NCBI GenBank assembly: GCA_036250195.1
Contig: JAVHZZ010000002.1
Location: 275,988,460 to 276,052,459, forward strand
From: Mixophyes australis
Taxonomy: Eukaryota > Chordata > Amphibia > Anura > Limnodynastidae
Direction of reading: 5' to 3'
Length of the DNA stretch: 64,000 nt
Of the stretch, positions 1 through 10,170 are shown piece by piece (position 1 is the first letter of the stretch; each line of letters opens with the position of its first letter). Position numbers and translations under genes: made by a program. The notes beneath the pieces were generated by a model that worked only from the letters and a program-made list of their open reading frames with translations, ran no database searches and was not told where the DNA came from.

Positions 1-140
1 CTAGAATCTGACTGATTGCTATAAGCAATATTTCCACTTTTTCAAATCCGCAGTTTAGTAAATATACCCCCTAGCCTTTTTTTCAAGTAACCTTTTTCCT
101 GGGTTAACCGTTGAAGCAATTAATTATAGAGCAACACCTG

Positions 141-161
141 CTCTATATATATATATATATT
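141..161. repeat. (TA)n microsatellite
   Basis: Short uninterrupted TA tract just before a hAT-like terminal motif. No coding function. Confidence 0.8.
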
Positions 162-1512
162 AGAGATGAACGGTTCGCATTACTTGAAATCTGACTTGGC
201 GATCCAAGTGAAACCGAGTCGTGACTCGATTTCTCCCTCCGAACATGGATCTCAAAACATCATTTCCGACAATTTTTTTTTTTTGCAAAACACACACTTG
301 ACATATATGTATATAGTCAACCCTCATTTTCTTCAGTGCCATTTTAGAAGAGAGAGCGTGTAGGGAGGAGGTTAGCTGCGGTGCTCTGCTGATAAAAGAG
401 CACTAAGAGTGAACCAGGGACATAGGAAAGCAATAGAATCCTGTCATTATTTTACAACAGTTCTGTAAAGAATAGTCAGTTACAATAGTTTGCTGATCAA
501 TTGTTTTTAATCTAAAAATACACTTTACACAGACTAGTGGCTACTGGTTGTTGCTAATGCATTGCATATATCTAATAGTTCTAGACAGTATATTATACTG
601 ACTGAGTTAGATAGATATCATAGATATCATTCTGAACTAACTACTAATACATTCTTTGAAAAAAAACAGTCATTTTGGTGTCACACTATTAGCAGCAGAA
701 TCCAAAAAATGAACAGATTTCTTTCTTTTAAACTGTAAAGTTTTTCTAGTGAATATAATCTTGTGTGGGGCAGTGACAAGTAAAATAATTTAGAAAAAAA
801 TATGTGACACATTTTCTTGAAAAAACCTTCAAACCAGCCCAGATGTTAAATTGTTCTGGTCTGCCCCCTGCGTCTTCCCTGCTTCTTTTTGGGAAATTAA
901 ATTTTTTACGAGCAGCAGCTTGAGAAAGTGAAGGAGGACACGTCGTCAAGCCGAGGCCCAGTACTTGATCGACAAGGCCAACATACTTTGCTAAATTGCT
1001 TGCTCTCAGCTCCTCCTTCATTTTCTCAAGCTGCTTTTCCAATAGTCTAATTAAAGGAATGACTTGGCTCAAACTAGCAGAGTCTGCACTCACCTCACAC
1101 GTCACAACTTCAAATGGTTTCAGCACCTTGCACAGGACTGAAAGGATTCCCCACTGTGCAAGAGTGAAATACATCCCCCCTCCTTTCCCAATGTCATGGC
1201 TTGTGCAATATGCTTGGATGGCTTTGCGCTGTTCCTCCATCCACTGAAGCATGTACAGTGTGGCATTCCACCTAGTTACCACCTCTTGCTTAAGTTGGTG
1301 GCAGGGCAAGTTAAACTGCTCTTGGAGCTGCTGTAATCTCCTACATGCTGTGGCTGAATGCCTGAAATGGCCTGAAATTTTACGGGCCACCCAAAGCATC
1401 TCCTGCACCTCACGGTTATTTCGTAGGAAGCTCTGCACCACCAAGTTGATGGTGTCAGCAAAACAGGGAATGTGATGGAATTCACCCAGCTGTAATGCTC
1501 ACACTATATTGT
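161..1512 (-). mobile_element. hAT DNA transposon remnant
   Basis: The left edge begins TAGAGATGAACGGTTCG, which resembles the terminal motif I associate with a common amphibian hAT group; a similar motif (TAGAGATGGGTGGGC) occurs at 63313. The interior holds a minus-strand hAT transposase fragment at 746-1470. The right side stops where the chromovirus LTR begins at 1513, so that end appears to have been lost. About 400 bases between 340 and 745 hold no recognisable coding sequence, and the C-terminal hATC dimerisation region expected there is not visible. Family assignment rests on the transposase; the terminal-motif link is from memory. Confidence 0.5.
746..1470 (-). pseudogene. hAT-family (ZBED-like) transposase fragment
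   Basis: Part of the RNase H-like catalytic region of a hAT transposase, the enzyme that excises and reinserts hAT elements. The minus frame reads C-F-A-D-T-I-N-L-V-V-Q near 1467, then the marker segment VVTRWNATLYMLQWMEEQ, matching the conserved W-N-S-T-Y-x-M-L-x-R block of hAT/ZBED proteins, followed by helical sequence. The frame runs from about 1470 to 746, but its last 40 residues look like non-coding read-through. No BED zinc finger and no hATC domain are visible, so this is a middle fragment of a protein usually over 500 residues. It might be a ZBED-type domesticated relative, but the truncation and repeat setting argue for a dead transposon copy. Confidence 0.72.
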
Positions 1513-2092
1513 TGTTAGGAACCCCTCCAGGCGGCACAACACAACCCGGAGTCTACTCTGCCAATCAGGTGTTCACTGGAGCCCCTGATGGTGGGGACAG
1601 ACTGGGCTGCAGACTGACAGAGGGTCGTGAAGTGTGTACCAGCTGGGGAGAACCCAGGCAAGCGGAGTGAGGTCCACGCAGAGGTCAATGGCCGGCAGCA
1701 GGTAGCAAGTCCAATTAACAGGCCGGGGTCAAGGGTCACAGGCAAACAGGAGAAACAGTAAACAGGCCAAAGGTCAGGGTCACGGGATACACAAGCGAAG
1801 TCCAAATCCAAGCCAAGGGTCAAACACGAGAGGTCAGCAGAATACAATACACAGGAACAGGAACAAGCAGGTCAGCAGACTGTGAGACAGAAGCTATAAC
1901 CGGCAATGAGGTAGCAGACCTCATTGCCTTAAATACTGGCCCCAACCAATCAGAGCCTAGCTCTTCAAGAATACAGCCCATTGTATTAATTAGCCCACAG
2001 ACTATCTAGATGCGCATGCGCCCAGCAGTTCCCCTTGCTGGGACGCGGCGCTCTCACACTCAGCGTCCCGACCATTGCTGCGGCTCATTACA
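1513..2092 (-). repeat. 3' LTR of the chromovirus
   Basis: 580-bp LTR, plus-strand ends TGTTAGG...ATTACA. Residues 1513-1864 are repeated almost identically at 6250-6602, which defines it as an LTR. On the minus strand a TATTTAA box near 1931-1937 lies about 30 nt before GCCGGTTAT at 1896-1904, the likely transcript start. Confidence 0.88.
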
Positions 2093-2104
2093 GTACCCCC
2101 CCTT
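2093..2104 (-). other. Polypurine tract of the chromovirus
   Basis: Minus-strand AAGGGGGGGTAC directly abuts the start of the 3' LTR, the expected place for plus-strand DNA priming. Confidence 0.8.
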
Positions 2105-2149
2105 GAGGAGGGGTCAAGGCACCCCGACATCTCAGTTTTCTAGGGAATT

Positions 2150-3088
2150 TTTTGAAGAACTCCTTAAGTTTTTTGGGGGTATGGAGTTGTCTCAGCGGAA
2201 CCCAAGACCGCTCTTCTAATCCGTGGTTCCTCCATTGCACCAAGAAGTGCACCTGCCCTTGCACTTTTTTAGAATCCAGGATTTTCTGAACAATGTATCT
2301 CTGTGGCTTGCTTGAAGACTGGGCTTGAGCTGGATAAAGTACTGGCTTTAATAGAGAACAATGAAATGTGTTGGGATTCTCAACAAGCCCGGAATTTTTA
2401 ACCTAAATGCGACGGGTTTCACCTGCTTGATGATGGGAAACGGCCCGATGAACTTAGGACCCAACTTCTTGCAAGGCTGTCTGAGCCTGATATTTTATGT
2501 AGACAGCCACACTTTCTGGCCAACCTTAAGGGAGCAGGTGGTACGGTGTCGGTCCGAATTTTTTTTTGCAGCAAATTAAGTTTGTCTCAAAGATGACTGT
2601 ACCTTCGTCCAGATGAGTCTGAGGTCCCTGGCAGTGGAGCGGATCTCCTGGATACCAGCAGACTTGACTGAGTATAAGGAGTTGGATCTGGGGTGAAAGC
2701 CATAATTGCAGAAAAACAGAGAGGTTTTGGTGGATGAGTGGCATGAATTATTACAAGCAAATTTCGCCCAGGGTAACAAGGAGGACCAGTTATCATGGAA
2801 TTCCGATGTGTAGCATCTTAAAAATTGCTCTAAGGACTGGTTAACCCTTTCAGTTTGCCCATTTGACTGAGGGTGGTATGCGGATGACGAACTGATTTTA
2901 ATTCCGAGCAGGGTACAGATGGATTTCCAGAATTGTGCAATGAATTGTGATCCACGATCAGAAACGATATCAGAAGGAAGTCCATGGAGACGGAAAATAT
3001 GTTGTATGAAGAGAATGGCTAGATCTCGAGCAGTAGGAAGCCGGGTTAGTGGAATGAAATGTGCCATTTTGCTGAAGCGGTCTACCAC
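2150..3088 (-). pseudogene. Chromovirus integrase core, GPY/F and chromodomain (broken)
   Basis: Second half of the integrase that inserts the cDNA into host chromatin. The frame from 3088 carries the catalytic core: VVVDRFSKMAHFIPL with the first Asp, IVSDRGSQF with the second and GQTERVNQ with the Glu. After a frameshift near 2576 a GPY/F-like segment follows (about 2400-2500), then a chromodomain-like stretch at about 2155-2290 containing H-F-L-V-Q-W-R-N and E-E-R-S-W-V-P, which matches the K-W-x-G-Y / E-x-T-W-E-P pattern that binds modified histone tails. An in-frame stop near 3091 separates it from the upstream integrase part and appears to be a Trp codon changed to TAG. Catalytic residues look intact but the frame does not. 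Confidence 0.85.
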
Positions 3089-3091
3089 GAC

Positions 3092-4378
3092 CTAAATGGT
3101 ATTGTGTCCCGCAGAAGGTGGTAAATCAACGATAAAGTCCATGGACAAATGTGTCCAAGGTTTTGCAGAAGCGGCCAACGGAACCAACTGACCTACCGGG
3201 CGAGTTCTGGGAACTTTGTTCCTGGCACAAACTTCACAAGACAGGACATGACTCTTGATGTCAGCAGACATAGATGGCCACCATACAGTACGGGAAAGGA
3301 TTTCTAATGTCTTAAAAACTCCCGGATGTCCAGCAGTCTGACCATTGTGTGCTTCAGCAAGAACTGCCCTCCTCAGATGAACTGGGACAAACAAGCATCC
3401 TACTGGAGTATTATCAGGAGCTAATCTCTGAAAGCTTTGTAAAGTACAGCTCAGGTCTTGGGTTAACCCAGCATGGATCATAGACAAGGGAATAATAGGT
3501 TCTGGACTAGTAACCGGAGCATGGTGTGCCAGAAAGCTTCTGGACAGGGCGTCTGCCCGGACATTCTTAGAACCTGGACGATATGTAATTACAAAGTTAA
3601 AACGGGTGAAGAACAGCGACCAACGAGCCTGCCGAGGGTTCAGTCGTTTGGCCGACTGTATATACTGCAAATTTTTATGATCCGTTATAACGGAGATCTG
3701 GTGTGTAGCGCCTTCCAACCAATGTCGCCATTCCTCAAAGGCACATTTGATTGCCAACAGCTCTCGGTTTCCCACATCATAGTTGGCCTCTGCTGAAGAG
3801 AACTGGCGAGAGAAATAAGCACATGGATGTAAGCGGTGAGTCTGGGAATCTTTTTGAGACAAGATGGCACCCGCACCGACGTCAGAGGCATCAACCTCAA
3901 GAATAAACGGTACCTTAGGATCCTGGTGTCTGAGGACCTGAGCAGACACGAAGGCTTTCTTCAGGGTTTCAAAAGCAGTTATTGCCTGAGATGTCCAGTT
4001 AGCTGGGTCGCTTCCCTTGCGAGTCAAGGTGACAATAGGAGCCACAATATCCGCAAAGCCGCCAATAAATCTCCTGTAATAATTGGCGAATCCCAGGAAT
4101 CTCTGGACCGCCTTGAGTTTATTCGGTTGTACCCAGTCTAGGATTGCTTGGACCTTGGTTGGGTCCATGGAGAATCCTTCCAAGGAGATTATATAACCAA
4201 GAAAGGATACCTTCTGAACCTCAAACTCACATTTTTCGAGTTTAGCATAGAGATGATGTTTTCGCAACTTTTGTAAGACTTGTCTGACATGACCCATGTG
4301 TACTGACAATGACATAAATGAGGATGTCGTCCAAGTAAACAAAAACAAAATGTTCCAGAAACTCACGTAGCACCTCAT
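3092..4378 (-). pseudogene. Chromovirus RT connection, RNase H and integrase zinc domain
   Basis: 428-codon open frame continuing pol after a frameshift in the RT palm. In order: RT thumb/connection (LGFANYYRRFIGGFADIVAP, about residues 92-111), RNase H beginning at FILEVDASDVGAGAIL (about 158-173) with its catalytic Asp, ITDHKNL, the tether with ADALSR, then the HHCC zinc region of integrase with H-N-G-Q-T-A-G-H (H-x6-H) and C-E-V-C (C-x2-C), and the start of the catalytic core with MDFIVDLP. It ends at the TAG near 3091. The first ~15 codons are the wrong frame of the YLDD region, so the true pol reading frame enters near 4320. Confidence 0.88.
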
Positions 4379-4867
4379 TAATTAAGTCCTGAAATACTGC
4401 AGGGGCGTTACTAAGACCAAACGGCATGACCAAATATTCATAGTGGCCAGAGAGCGTATTGAATGCCGTCTTCCACTTATCACCTGCTCTTATACGTATG
4501 AGGTTATATGCACCCCGAAGATCAATTTTGGTGAAGACTGTTGCACCTCTTAGTTGATCAAACAATGCGGAGATGAGAGGAAGTGGATAGGTGTTTTTGA
4601 CTGTGATGAGGTTCAATCCTCTGTAGTCAATACAGGGTCTTAGTCCTCCGTCTTTTTTAGACACAAAAAAACAACCAGCTCCTACTGGAGATTTGGATGG
4701 CCTGATGAAGCCCTTTTCCAAATTCTCCTCAATATAATCCTGCATGGACTTGGTCTCGGGAGCCGAGAGGGAATAAAGGCGTCCCTTGGGTAATCAGGTA
4801 TGAGCTCGATGGCGCAGTCGAAGTCGCGGTGAGGTGGTAGAGTATCCGCAGCTCTCTTGGAAAACAC
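4242..4867 (-). pseudogene. Chromovirus reverse transcriptase palm (broken)
   Basis: RT fingers and palm that copy element RNA to DNA. The frame from 4745 shows [27 protein letters not shown], the [11 protein letters not shown] block with a catalytic Asp, the [14 protein letters not shown] motif and the catalytic Y-L-D-D at 4326-4337. After YLDDILIY the frame is lost and pol resumes in the frame that opens at 4378. The segment 4682-4867, in another frame, holds the upstream linker with [19 protein letters not shown], typical of the region just before Gypsy RT, so a second frameshift lies near 4745. A decayed copy with all catalytic residues still readable. Confidence 0.88.
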
Positions 4868-5345
4868 GTCCCAGAAGTCGTAGTATTGTGAGGGAAGTTA
4901 CTCCGGAATAGACTGCATCACCCGCAGCGGCAGTGACAAGCAGGACTGTTTACAGTAAGAGCACCACTGGATAATTTCTCCTTTTACCCAGTCCATAACA
5001 GGGTTATGCCATGGGTGGCCTAGAATCAAGGGAACCGATGAGCAATCAATAAGGAAGAAGGTTATTGACTCTGAATGGAGAGCTCCGATATTCCTCTGTA
5101 GTGGCGGGGTCTCCCAGGAAATCTTGCCACCAGGTAATGGACTTCCATCTAAGCCTCAGACATTAATAGCAGACTTGAGTCTTACCATCGGAATTTCAGC
5201 AGCACGGGCGAACCCGATGTCAAGGAAGTTGCCTGCAGCTCCACTATCAATGAAGGCCGCCAGGTCCATAGAACAAGTACTGAACGTGAGCTGTGCAGGG
5301 ATCAAAACAGCATTTTTCGGGGAGACAATCTGCAGACCTAGGTGA
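4868..5345 (-). pseudogene. Chromovirus aspartic protease (broken)
   Basis: Retropepsin-type protease that would process the Gag-Pol polyprotein. On the minus strand the flap-core motif A-F-I-D-S-G-A-A-G-N-F is readable, with the catalytic D-S-G at 5240-5248, and I-L-G-H-P-W-H-N-P further on near 5000-5030, matching the conserved LG-H-PW block of Gypsy proteases. Stops and frameshifts break the segment, so no long frame remains. It sits between the gag zinc knuckle and RT, its normal position. Confidence 0.75.
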
Positions 5346-5369
5346 ACATTCCCCTAGTTTCCTAGGCAT

Positions 5370-6216
5370 GCTCTTTTCCCGGCTTATTTGGGCAGGAACG
5401 GGAGAAATGGGCTTTTGTGCCACAATAGAGACATAGGCCTTGTGATCATCTCCTGTCTCTTTCCTCAGGGGAGAGACGATACGCTCCTAATTGCATCGGT
5501 TCCTCACCATCCGTGGAAACAGGAACGAAGGCGGATGGAGGTGATGATGTCTCCTTTTCGGTTTTCCGCTCTTTAAACCTCCCGACGATTTTAATGGAGA
5601 GGTGCATCAGATCCTCCAGAGAGGTAGGAGATGGGTATTGCACCAAAAAGTCTTTAATCTGTTCCGACAGACCGAGACGGAACTGACTACGTAAGGCGGG
5701 GTCATTCCATCCACTATCAGGTGACCATCTACGGAAATCAGCGCAGTATTCCTCTGCCGACCGCCGGCCTTGTTTCAAGGCCCATAGATGAGCCTCTGCG
5801 GAGACCATTCGATCCGGGTCATCATATAGTAAATCCAATGCCTCAAAGAAAGCGTCTACGGACTGCATGTCAGGGCTGGTCTGTGGCAAAGAAAAGACCC
5901 AGGACTGGGGGTCACCTTGTAGGAGGGAAATGATAATCCCGACTCTTTGTTGCTCTGACCCGAAGGAGCGGGGTCTCAACCGGAAATAGAGCTTGCAGCT
6001 CTCCCTGAAATTCCGAAACAGGGATCTATTTCCAGAGAACCGATCCGGCAAATTCATCTTAGGTTCACAGGCGGAACTCGGAGTGGGTTGTGAAGTTTTC
6101 GCGGCTTCTTCTTGAACGGACAAACGCTCATCAAATCCCTGTATCATTTGATACAAGGACTCAACATGGCCCGCTAGGGCTTGTGCCGGAGACGATGTGG
6201 ATCCGCTTGCATCCAT
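5370..6216 (-). pseudogene. Chromovirus Gag (capsid plus CCHC knuckle, frameshifted)
   Basis: Structural protein that packages the element RNA. It starts at a clear ATG (6216) 23 nt inside the PBS. Residues 1-45 are helical; the retrotransposon_gag capsid fold follows with LPDRFSGNRSLFRNF, IISLLQGDPQSWVFSL (about residues 92-107), YDDPDR and AEEYCADFRRW. The frame ends near 5446, but the CCHC zinc knuckle (C-L-Y-C...H...C, C-x2-C-x4-H-x4-C) is legible in a neighbouring frame at 5392-5433, so one frameshift separates capsid and nucleocapsid. It resembles the gag from which the mammalian RTL/PEG10 genes derive, but LTRs and broken pol show this is an ordinary element copy. Confidence 0.88.
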
Positions 6217-6238
6217 TCCAACCTCGTCTCCGTGTAGG

Positions 6239-6247
6239 GCCGATTAT
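6239..6247 (-). other. Self-priming type primer-binding site of the chromovirus
   Basis: Two bases inside the 5' LTR edge the minus strand reads ATAATCGGC. This does not begin TGG as tRNA-primed sites do, but pairs with GCCGGTTAT (1896-1904, minus), the predicted transcript start in the LTR: 8 Watson-Crick pairs and one G-U. That is the arrangement of Tf1/sushi self-priming. Confidence 0.55.
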
Positions 6248-6249
6248 AA

Positions 6250-6602
6250 TGTTAGGAACCCCTCCAGCCGGCACAACACAACCCGGAGTCTACTCTGCCA
6301 ATCAGGTGTTTACTGGAGCCCCTGATGGTGGGGACAGACTGGGCTGCAGACTGACAGAGGGTCGTGAAGTGTGTACCGGCTGGGGAGAACCCAGGCAAGC
6401 GGAGTGAGGTCCACACAGAGGTCAAGAGCCGGCAGCAGGTAGCAAGTCCAGTTAACAGGCCGGGGTCAAGGGTCACAGGCAAACAGGAGAAACGGTAAAC
6501 AGGCCAAAGGTCAGGATCACGGGATACACAAGCGAAGTCCAAATCCAAGCCAAGGGTCATACACGAGAGGTCAGCAGAATACAATACACAGGAACAGGAA
6601 CA
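6250..6602 (-). repeat. 5' LTR of the chromovirus (truncated)
   Basis: Matches 1513-1864 nearly base for base from TGTTAGG to GGAACAGGAACA. The U3 and R start are missing; at 6603 the sequence changes abruptly to the RT gene of a different Gypsy element. Confidence 0.88.
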
Positions 6603-7382
6603 CTTTGTCTAGCTGGGGTTTTACATGCCCTCGACCAACAATGTACCCCAAATATTTGGGTTCTCTCATGGCTATGGCACATTTCTCTGGGTTAGCTGTT
6701 AACCCTGCTGACCTTAATGAAGCTAAGATCGCCTCAACTTTGGCTAAATGTGATCCCCAGTCTGGGGTATAAATCACTATATCGTCCAGGTAAGCGGCTG
6801 CATAAGCTGTGTGAGGTCGTAGCAATTTATTCATGACCCTTTGGAAGGTGGCAGGTGCCCCATGCAACCCAAAGGGTAGGACTTTATATTGATAGAGACC
6901 ATCAGGGGTGGAAAATGCAGTCTTTGGCTTGGCCGTGGAAGTCAGGGGAACTTGCCAATAACCCTTTGTTAGATCAAGGGTTGTTAAATAATTGCTACCA
7001 GCAAGATTTTCCACTAGTTCATCCACACGTGGCATCGGATAGGCATCAAACTGCGACATACTGTTTAGGCGCCTAAAGTCATTGCAGAACCTAATTGTCC
7101 CATTGGGTTTCGGGACAAGCACAATGGGACTATTCCATTCACTAGTGGACTCTTCAATTACATCTAACTGGAGCATCTTCTGGCTTCTGGAATACGATAA
7201 GGCTTCTGCTTTGCAATGACTCCTGGCGCAGTGACAATGTCGTGTTCGATTAAGGTAGTGCGCCCAGGAATGGAAGAGAAGACATCCCTGTTCCGGCGAA
7301 TCATTTCTTCAGTCTGTTGTCTCTGCTGAATGGACAAAGCTGGCTCTATGAGCACTTCAGACTTTTCAATGGCAGTACTCAC
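6603..7382 (-). pseudogene. Gmr1-like reverse transcriptase (truncated)
   Basis: RT fingers and palm. In 7382-7164: the pre-RT linker with FSSIPGRTTLIEHDIVTAPG. From 7176: SEWNSPIVLVPKPNGTIRFC, TTLDLTKGYWQVPL with a catalytic Asp, KVLPFGLHGAPATFQ, the catalytic Y-L-D-D near 6781-6792 and LGYIVGRG near the end. The two frames overlap at 7164-7176, showing a small frameshift. The coding sequence stops at 6603 in mid-thumb, where the chromovirus LTR starts, and RNase H is absent. Catalytic residues are intact. Confidence 0.88.
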
Positions 7383-7445
7383 AACCTGAGGAGAGGTTTC
7401 CTCATCATGCCAAGGTTTAAGGAGGTTAACATGATATATTTGCTC

Positions 7446-9011
7446 CTACCTTCTCCTACCTAACTGGCGGACTCTGTAATTGACAGGACCAACAGCCTCT
7501 AGTACTTCATATGGACCCTGCCAATGGGCGAAAAGTTTGCTTTCCTGGGTGGTAACCAGGACTAGGACCTTGTCCCCAGGCTTGAAAGATCGAACAACAG
7601 CACTTTTATCATAACTTTTCCTCTGTCGTTCCTGAGCCTCTTTAACATGTTGCTGCACAATGGGCCCTATCTTTCCTAGCCTCTCATACATTTGTGACAC
7701 AAATTGTACCAGATTTGGCTCCCTGGGACCTTGCTGCTCCCACCCTTCTTTTAACATATCCAAGATTCCCCTGGGCTGTCTCCCAAACAATAACTCAAAG
7801 GGACTAAACCCTGTTGAAGCTTGAGGTACCTCACGGATGGCAAACATCAAATAGGGAATAAGAGTGTCCCAATCTTTTTTTTCTTGAGCCACTGCTTTCC
7901 TGAGCATGTGCTTTAATGTGCGGTTAAAGCGTTCCACCAAGCCATCTGTTTGTTGATGGTATACAGAGGTGTGAAGCGCCGTAACCCCTAGCAACTGGCA
8001 CATGTCCTTCATCAGTTTAGACATGAATGGAGTACCCTGATCTGTGAGAATTTCTTTGGGTATTCCCAAGCGTGTAAACATCAATACAAGTTCCTTAGCT
8101 ATGGTGTTGGATTTTATGTTTCGTAGGGGAATTGCCTTTGGATACCTGGTTGCATAGTCAAGCACCACTAGTATATATTGGTGCCCACATGCAGATATTT
8201 CCAGTGGCCCCACAAGGTCCATAGCTATCTGTTCAAAGGGAACTTGTACTATTGGAATTGAAATGAGAGGTGCCCTGTACATGGGTTTGGGACAGGTTCT
8301 CTGACAAATGGGACAGGACCGGCAATACTTTTTCACTATCATGTGTACACCGGGCCAGTAAAACCTAAGCAGAACTCGTTCCCGTGTTTTATCCTCCCCT
8401 AGGTGTCCCCTACAGACATGTGTATGTGCTGCTTTTAACACTAGAGTTACATGGACCTGAGGAACCATTAATTGTTCTACCTTATCCCCCTGTACAGTAG
8501 CAACTCTATACAGAAAATTATTTTTAACAATTAAATATGGTATACCTTCTGCAGGCTGGGCGGCTTTTGCTACCCCATTAACTTCAGTCACACTTTTGAA
8601 GGCATGTTCCAAAGTGGCATCATTAAGTTGGTCTAGAGCAAAGTTCTGCAAAGGAAACAAAATTGGTATTCCGGACCAGTCCGTATCTTCACTGACAGGC
8701 GGGGTGGGCTCATCTGCGACATCACCGACCAATGCTAGTTTGGACTGTCCATGTTTCTCCGCAGGTGGATACTTTTGTGGAACTCCTGCTGTGACTCCCA
8801 GGATGGCATTCCGGTTTGGCGGTTTCCAAAGATCGATGTCCAGATGTTGTGGATCTTTAGGCGGTTCCTTTAAGACCGGGCTTCCAACCATTGCATCAGT
8901 TGCCGGCATGTCCGGCCGGATCCGCTCACCGAGGACATCATTAAACAGTGGGAAGTCTCGCCACAAAATGAGTGGATATGGGAGTTTAGGTGCTATGGCA
9001 GCTACCACCAT
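7446..9011 (-). pseudogene. Gmr1-like integrase with upstream spacer
   Basis: 521-codon open frame. The first ~170 residues are a poorly conserved protease-integrase spacer. Then come the zinc domain (H-V-C-R-G-H and C-P-I-C), the DDE core (MDLVGPLEISACG with D1, ILTDQGTPF with D2, GLVERFNRTL with E, D2-E spacing close to 35) and a C-terminal GPY/F-type module (HWQGPYEVLEAVGPVNYRV). It lies directly upstream of RT, so the polyprotein would be Gag-PR-IN-RT-RH. This is the longest clean pol frame in the window, but it ends by frameshift near 7444 instead of running into RT. Confidence 0.88.
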
Positions 9012-9123
9012 AACAGTTTTGTCTTTGAGTTTGACTGGTAGTATTGTTCTTTCATACTCCTCTGAGAACCTTCACCTTGGGCAACCGAGAAGTTATGGTT
9101 TTGGGTGAGGCAGAGCTGGAAAC

Positions 9124-10041
9124 CTATGAGAGTTCACTCCCCGAGTCAACCAAGGCCAGAACAAGGTTTTGGTTGATTAGCACAGTCACCCGGAACAAAC
9201 AAGGACTTCCTGATGTGGGACTGATGGTAAAACAGCTTGGAAATGCAGGCCCAATATGTGCCACGGAACAGTCCATGGGTTCCGGTAGTTTAGGACACTC
9301 TGCCTTAAAGTGGCCTGGCTCACCACATTCAAAACACTTCAGATTAGACAGCTTTGCACCTGGCCCTCTGTCCGTAGCAGTTTTGCCATTGGTCCCTTTA
9401 GCAAAGATTGTCAAACCGGGCTTTTGGCGTGGCAGCAGCTTTGGCACAAATGCAGGTTCTTTAGTCATTTGCTGTAGCACACAAAACCTTTCTACCACTG
9501 TGGCAAGCTCTTCATAAGTTTGTGGGTCTGATTGCAGAACCCACCTTTGCAAATCGCGTTTGAGCCCCTGGATGCAGTGATCTATCGCCAGAACTTCAAT
9601 AATCCGAGAAGGCAAATTCTCCTCAGGCTGCAGCCATTTCTTTAAACTTTTAGAAAGCTCTGCCACTTGCGCTCTGACCGGTTTTTCTTTAACATAGCAC
9701 CATTGGTGATAGCGCTGGCCTGGCCCGGAAACTCCAATGCGAGCCAATATCTCAGACTTTAGGCACAGATAGTCAGAGGCCCGTTCCTCATCTAGATCCA
9801 TATAAGCTTGCTGAGCTTCACCAGTCAGATATGGCGCCAGCCTCTCAGCCTAATCTTTAGGAGCCCATTTTGCCCTTTTTGCAAGTCTCTCAAAGGACAC
9901 CAGATATGCTTCTATGTCATCACCTGGCAACATTTTCTGGAGAACAGGACCAAGTGGTTCAGTTCTGTCATGTCTCACCTGGCTTAACTCTTCTCTTAAG
10001 AGCCTTGTGTTTTCCACATGTGCCTCAGCAACTCGTAGCAT
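9124..10041 (-). pseudogene. Gmr1-like Gag with SCAN-like segment, CCHC knuckle and protease start
   Basis: Two frames (10041-9850 and 9801-9124) cover gag. The upstream part has an N-terminal helix and LPGDDIEAYLVSFERLAK. The downstream part contains KKWLQPEENLPSRIIEVLA and DLQRWVLQSDPQTYEELATV, matching the W-L-x-P-E...I-L-E-L-L...W-V pattern of vertebrate SCAN domains; published work (Emerson and Thomas) traces SCAN to the capsid of Gmr1-like elements. A CCHC knuckle follows (C-F-E-C-G-E-P-G-H-F-K-A-E-C) near 9300, then A-L-V-D-S-G-S, the retropepsin active site, at about 9140-9160. A short gap with a stop near 9840 separates the two gag frames. Confidence 0.85.
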
Positions 10042-10150
10042 CTAAGCTTGCTGCTGTTGCTGCGCAGTGGCCACATTCACGAGGGTTCTCAGTACTTCCT
10101 CCATGTTGACGTCTGCGCGGGTTGGGTAGCGGAAACTTGCTTCCCGGAGT

Positions 10151-10168
10151 ATCCCACTCCTCACACCA
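10151..10168 (-). other. tRNA-Leu-like primer-binding site
   Basis: Plus-strand ATCCCACTCCTCACACCA is almost the 3' end of vertebrate tRNA-Leu(CAG) including CCA (one mismatch from the tRNA as I recall it). On the minus strand it reads TGGTGTGAGG... two bases from the LTR edge, where a tRNA primer should anneal. Confidence 0.6.
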
Positions 10169-10170
10169 AT

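Larger units (their letters stand above)
1513..6602 (-). mobile_element. Chromovirus (sushi-like Ty3/Gypsy LTR retrotransposon)
   Basis: Minus-strand element with a 3' LTR (1513-2092), polypurine tract, integrase with chromodomain, RNase H, RT, protease, gag and a partial 5' LTR (6250-6602). Gene order is gag-PR-RT-RH-IN, normal for Ty3/Gypsy. The two LTR copies match closely over their shared part. Several frameshifts and at least one nonsense codon (near 3091) make it non-functional. The 5' LTR is cut at 6602, where an unrelated Gypsy element begins, so the upstream end was lost by deletion or recombination rather than by simple insertion. The chromodomain and the self-priming type PBS place it with the sushi/chromovirus lineage. 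Confidence 0.88.

Noticed and set aside
746..1444. A host ZBED gene
   Set aside because: Only the middle of a hAT transposase is present, without BED or hATC regions, and it adjoins a transposon terminus.
5446..6216. A domesticated RTL/PEG10-like host gene
   Set aside because: The gag is frameshifted before its knuckle and sits between LTRs and a matching broken pol.
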